A stretch of 64,000 nucleotides of DNA, taken from NCBI GenBank assembly GCA_036571765.1, contig BROE01000004.1:3509997-3573996 (forward strand), in the 5' to 3' direction. The notes under the pieces are model-generated. The model did no database searches. It had not been told where the DNA came from and was given only the letters and a program-made list of their open reading frames with translations. Made by a program: the position numbers and the translations under genes. Positions within the stretch are counted from its first letter, which is position 1; the number at the start of each line of letters is the position of its first letter. Positions 63,522 through 64,000 of the stretch are shown one piece after another. This stretch comes from Plecoglossus altivelis (Eukaryota > Chordata > Actinopteri > Osmeriformes > Plecoglossidae).

Positions 63522-63710
63522 ACTCACTCACTCATTCGCTAACCAACTCAATCACTCACCCACTCACTCGCTCATTCACTTACTCAATCACTCGCTTGTT
63601 CACTCACCCACTCACTCACTCATGCATTTACTCACTCACCCGCTCACACACTCACTCACTCACTCACTCACACACTCACTCACCCCCCCACTGACTCACT
63701 CACTCACAGG
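63522..63710 (+). repeat. (ACTC)n tetranucleotide array
   Basis: About 45 units of ACTC with ATTC, GCTC and ACCC variants. Confidence 0.95.
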
Positions 63711-63924
63711 GATGTACAGGACATACAATGCACAGCAATACATATGCTGTCAGTTCCTCCAGGACAACAGCGAGATATTTAAATAATGGGGGAGACTGTT
63801 GGTGCAGAAATAGCCCAGAGCGCACAAACCCGTCTCTTTTCGGATTCTCTCACATCGCGACTCGGTTTTACACCACGGAAGACGGATCTATTGATTAAAG
63901 ATATGCATGGCAGGTCTCTAACAC

Positions 63925-64000
63925 TTCTCTCACACTTAGACTCACACAGATATGCAAACACCCCCACACACACAAGCACACAGCGCACACACAACACACA
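63925..64000 (+). repeat. (CA)n-rich sequence at window end
   Basis: CA-rich and continues past the right edge. Confidence 0.8.

Larger units (their letters stand above)
58199..64000. other. Sequence upstream of the first klhl29 coding exon, repeat-dominated
   Basis: No coding sequence is supported here. It may be the intron after an untranslated first exon, or upstream flank. It carries a (GA)n block at 58325-58690, TG blocks at 59430-59840 and 60262-60392, a long CA block at 60505-61080, a CAGT/CAGC tetranucleotide tract at 61722-61774, purine tracts at 62320-63060, and an ACTC tract at 63522-63710. Unique sequence lies at 58700-59400, 59850-60260, 61085-61720 and 63070-63400. Confidence 0.7.

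Noticed and set aside
63522..63710. Telomere-like or satellite array
   Set aside because: The unit is ACTC, not the vertebrate telomere TTAGGG; it is an ordinary tetranucleotide microsatellite.

Overview
This is a eukaryotic, vertebrate window, most likely from a ray-finned (teleost) fish. It has GT/AG introns of tens of kilobases, very dense dinucleotide microsatellites and minisatellites, an assembly gap, and no operon structure. The only gene I can support is a split one on the minus strand, which I identify as klhl29 (kelch-like protein 29, a BTB-BACK-Kelch protein). The fish assignment rests on repeat texture and on a KLHL29 sequence diverged from mammals. It is an inference.

Layout, read along the gene (right to left). 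Positions 58199-64000 are upstream sequence or the intron of a 5' untranslated exon, and are mostly (GA)n, (CA)n and (ACTC)n tracts. The first coding exon is 57887-58159, with about 39 nt of 5' untranslated sequence next to a plausible splice acceptor. A 32 kb interval follows (25614-57886). Its reading phases show that at least one more coding exon lies inside it, although I cannot see it, and a 789-base run of N (38212-39000) sits there. The next exon is 25089-25613, a Pro/Gln/Ser-rich linker ending in the conserved stretch before the BTB domain. A 19 kb intron (6153-25088) leads to exon 6014-6152, which encodes the first third of the BTB domain. The rest of BTB, the BACK domain and the Kelch repeats are not in positions 1-6013 and should lie beyond the left edge.

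The three exons join as one message: the 25089 donor and 6152 acceptor restore a Glu codon, and every exon length fits its phase. The product should be a substrate-recruiting adaptor for Cullin-3 ubiquitin ligases, as is general for BTB-Kelch proteins. The substrate of KLHL29 is not evident from sequence.

The rest is intron sequence. It holds several well-formed minisatellites (38-bp at 22.2 kb, 17-bp at 10.4 kb, about 36-bp at 7.9-8.6 kb, 15-bp at 39.5 kb), many (CA)n and (GA)n tracts, a perfect 80-bp inverted repeat at 32.2/32.5 kb, a diverged 100-bp local duplication at 36.9/37.8 kb, and AT-rich unique blocks that could be conserved regulatory elements. I found no convincing tRNA, rRNA, transposon coding region or second protein gene, and no novel multi-gene system. 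The most useful leads are the missing klhl29 exon, the perfect inverted repeat, and the unexplained unique blocks.
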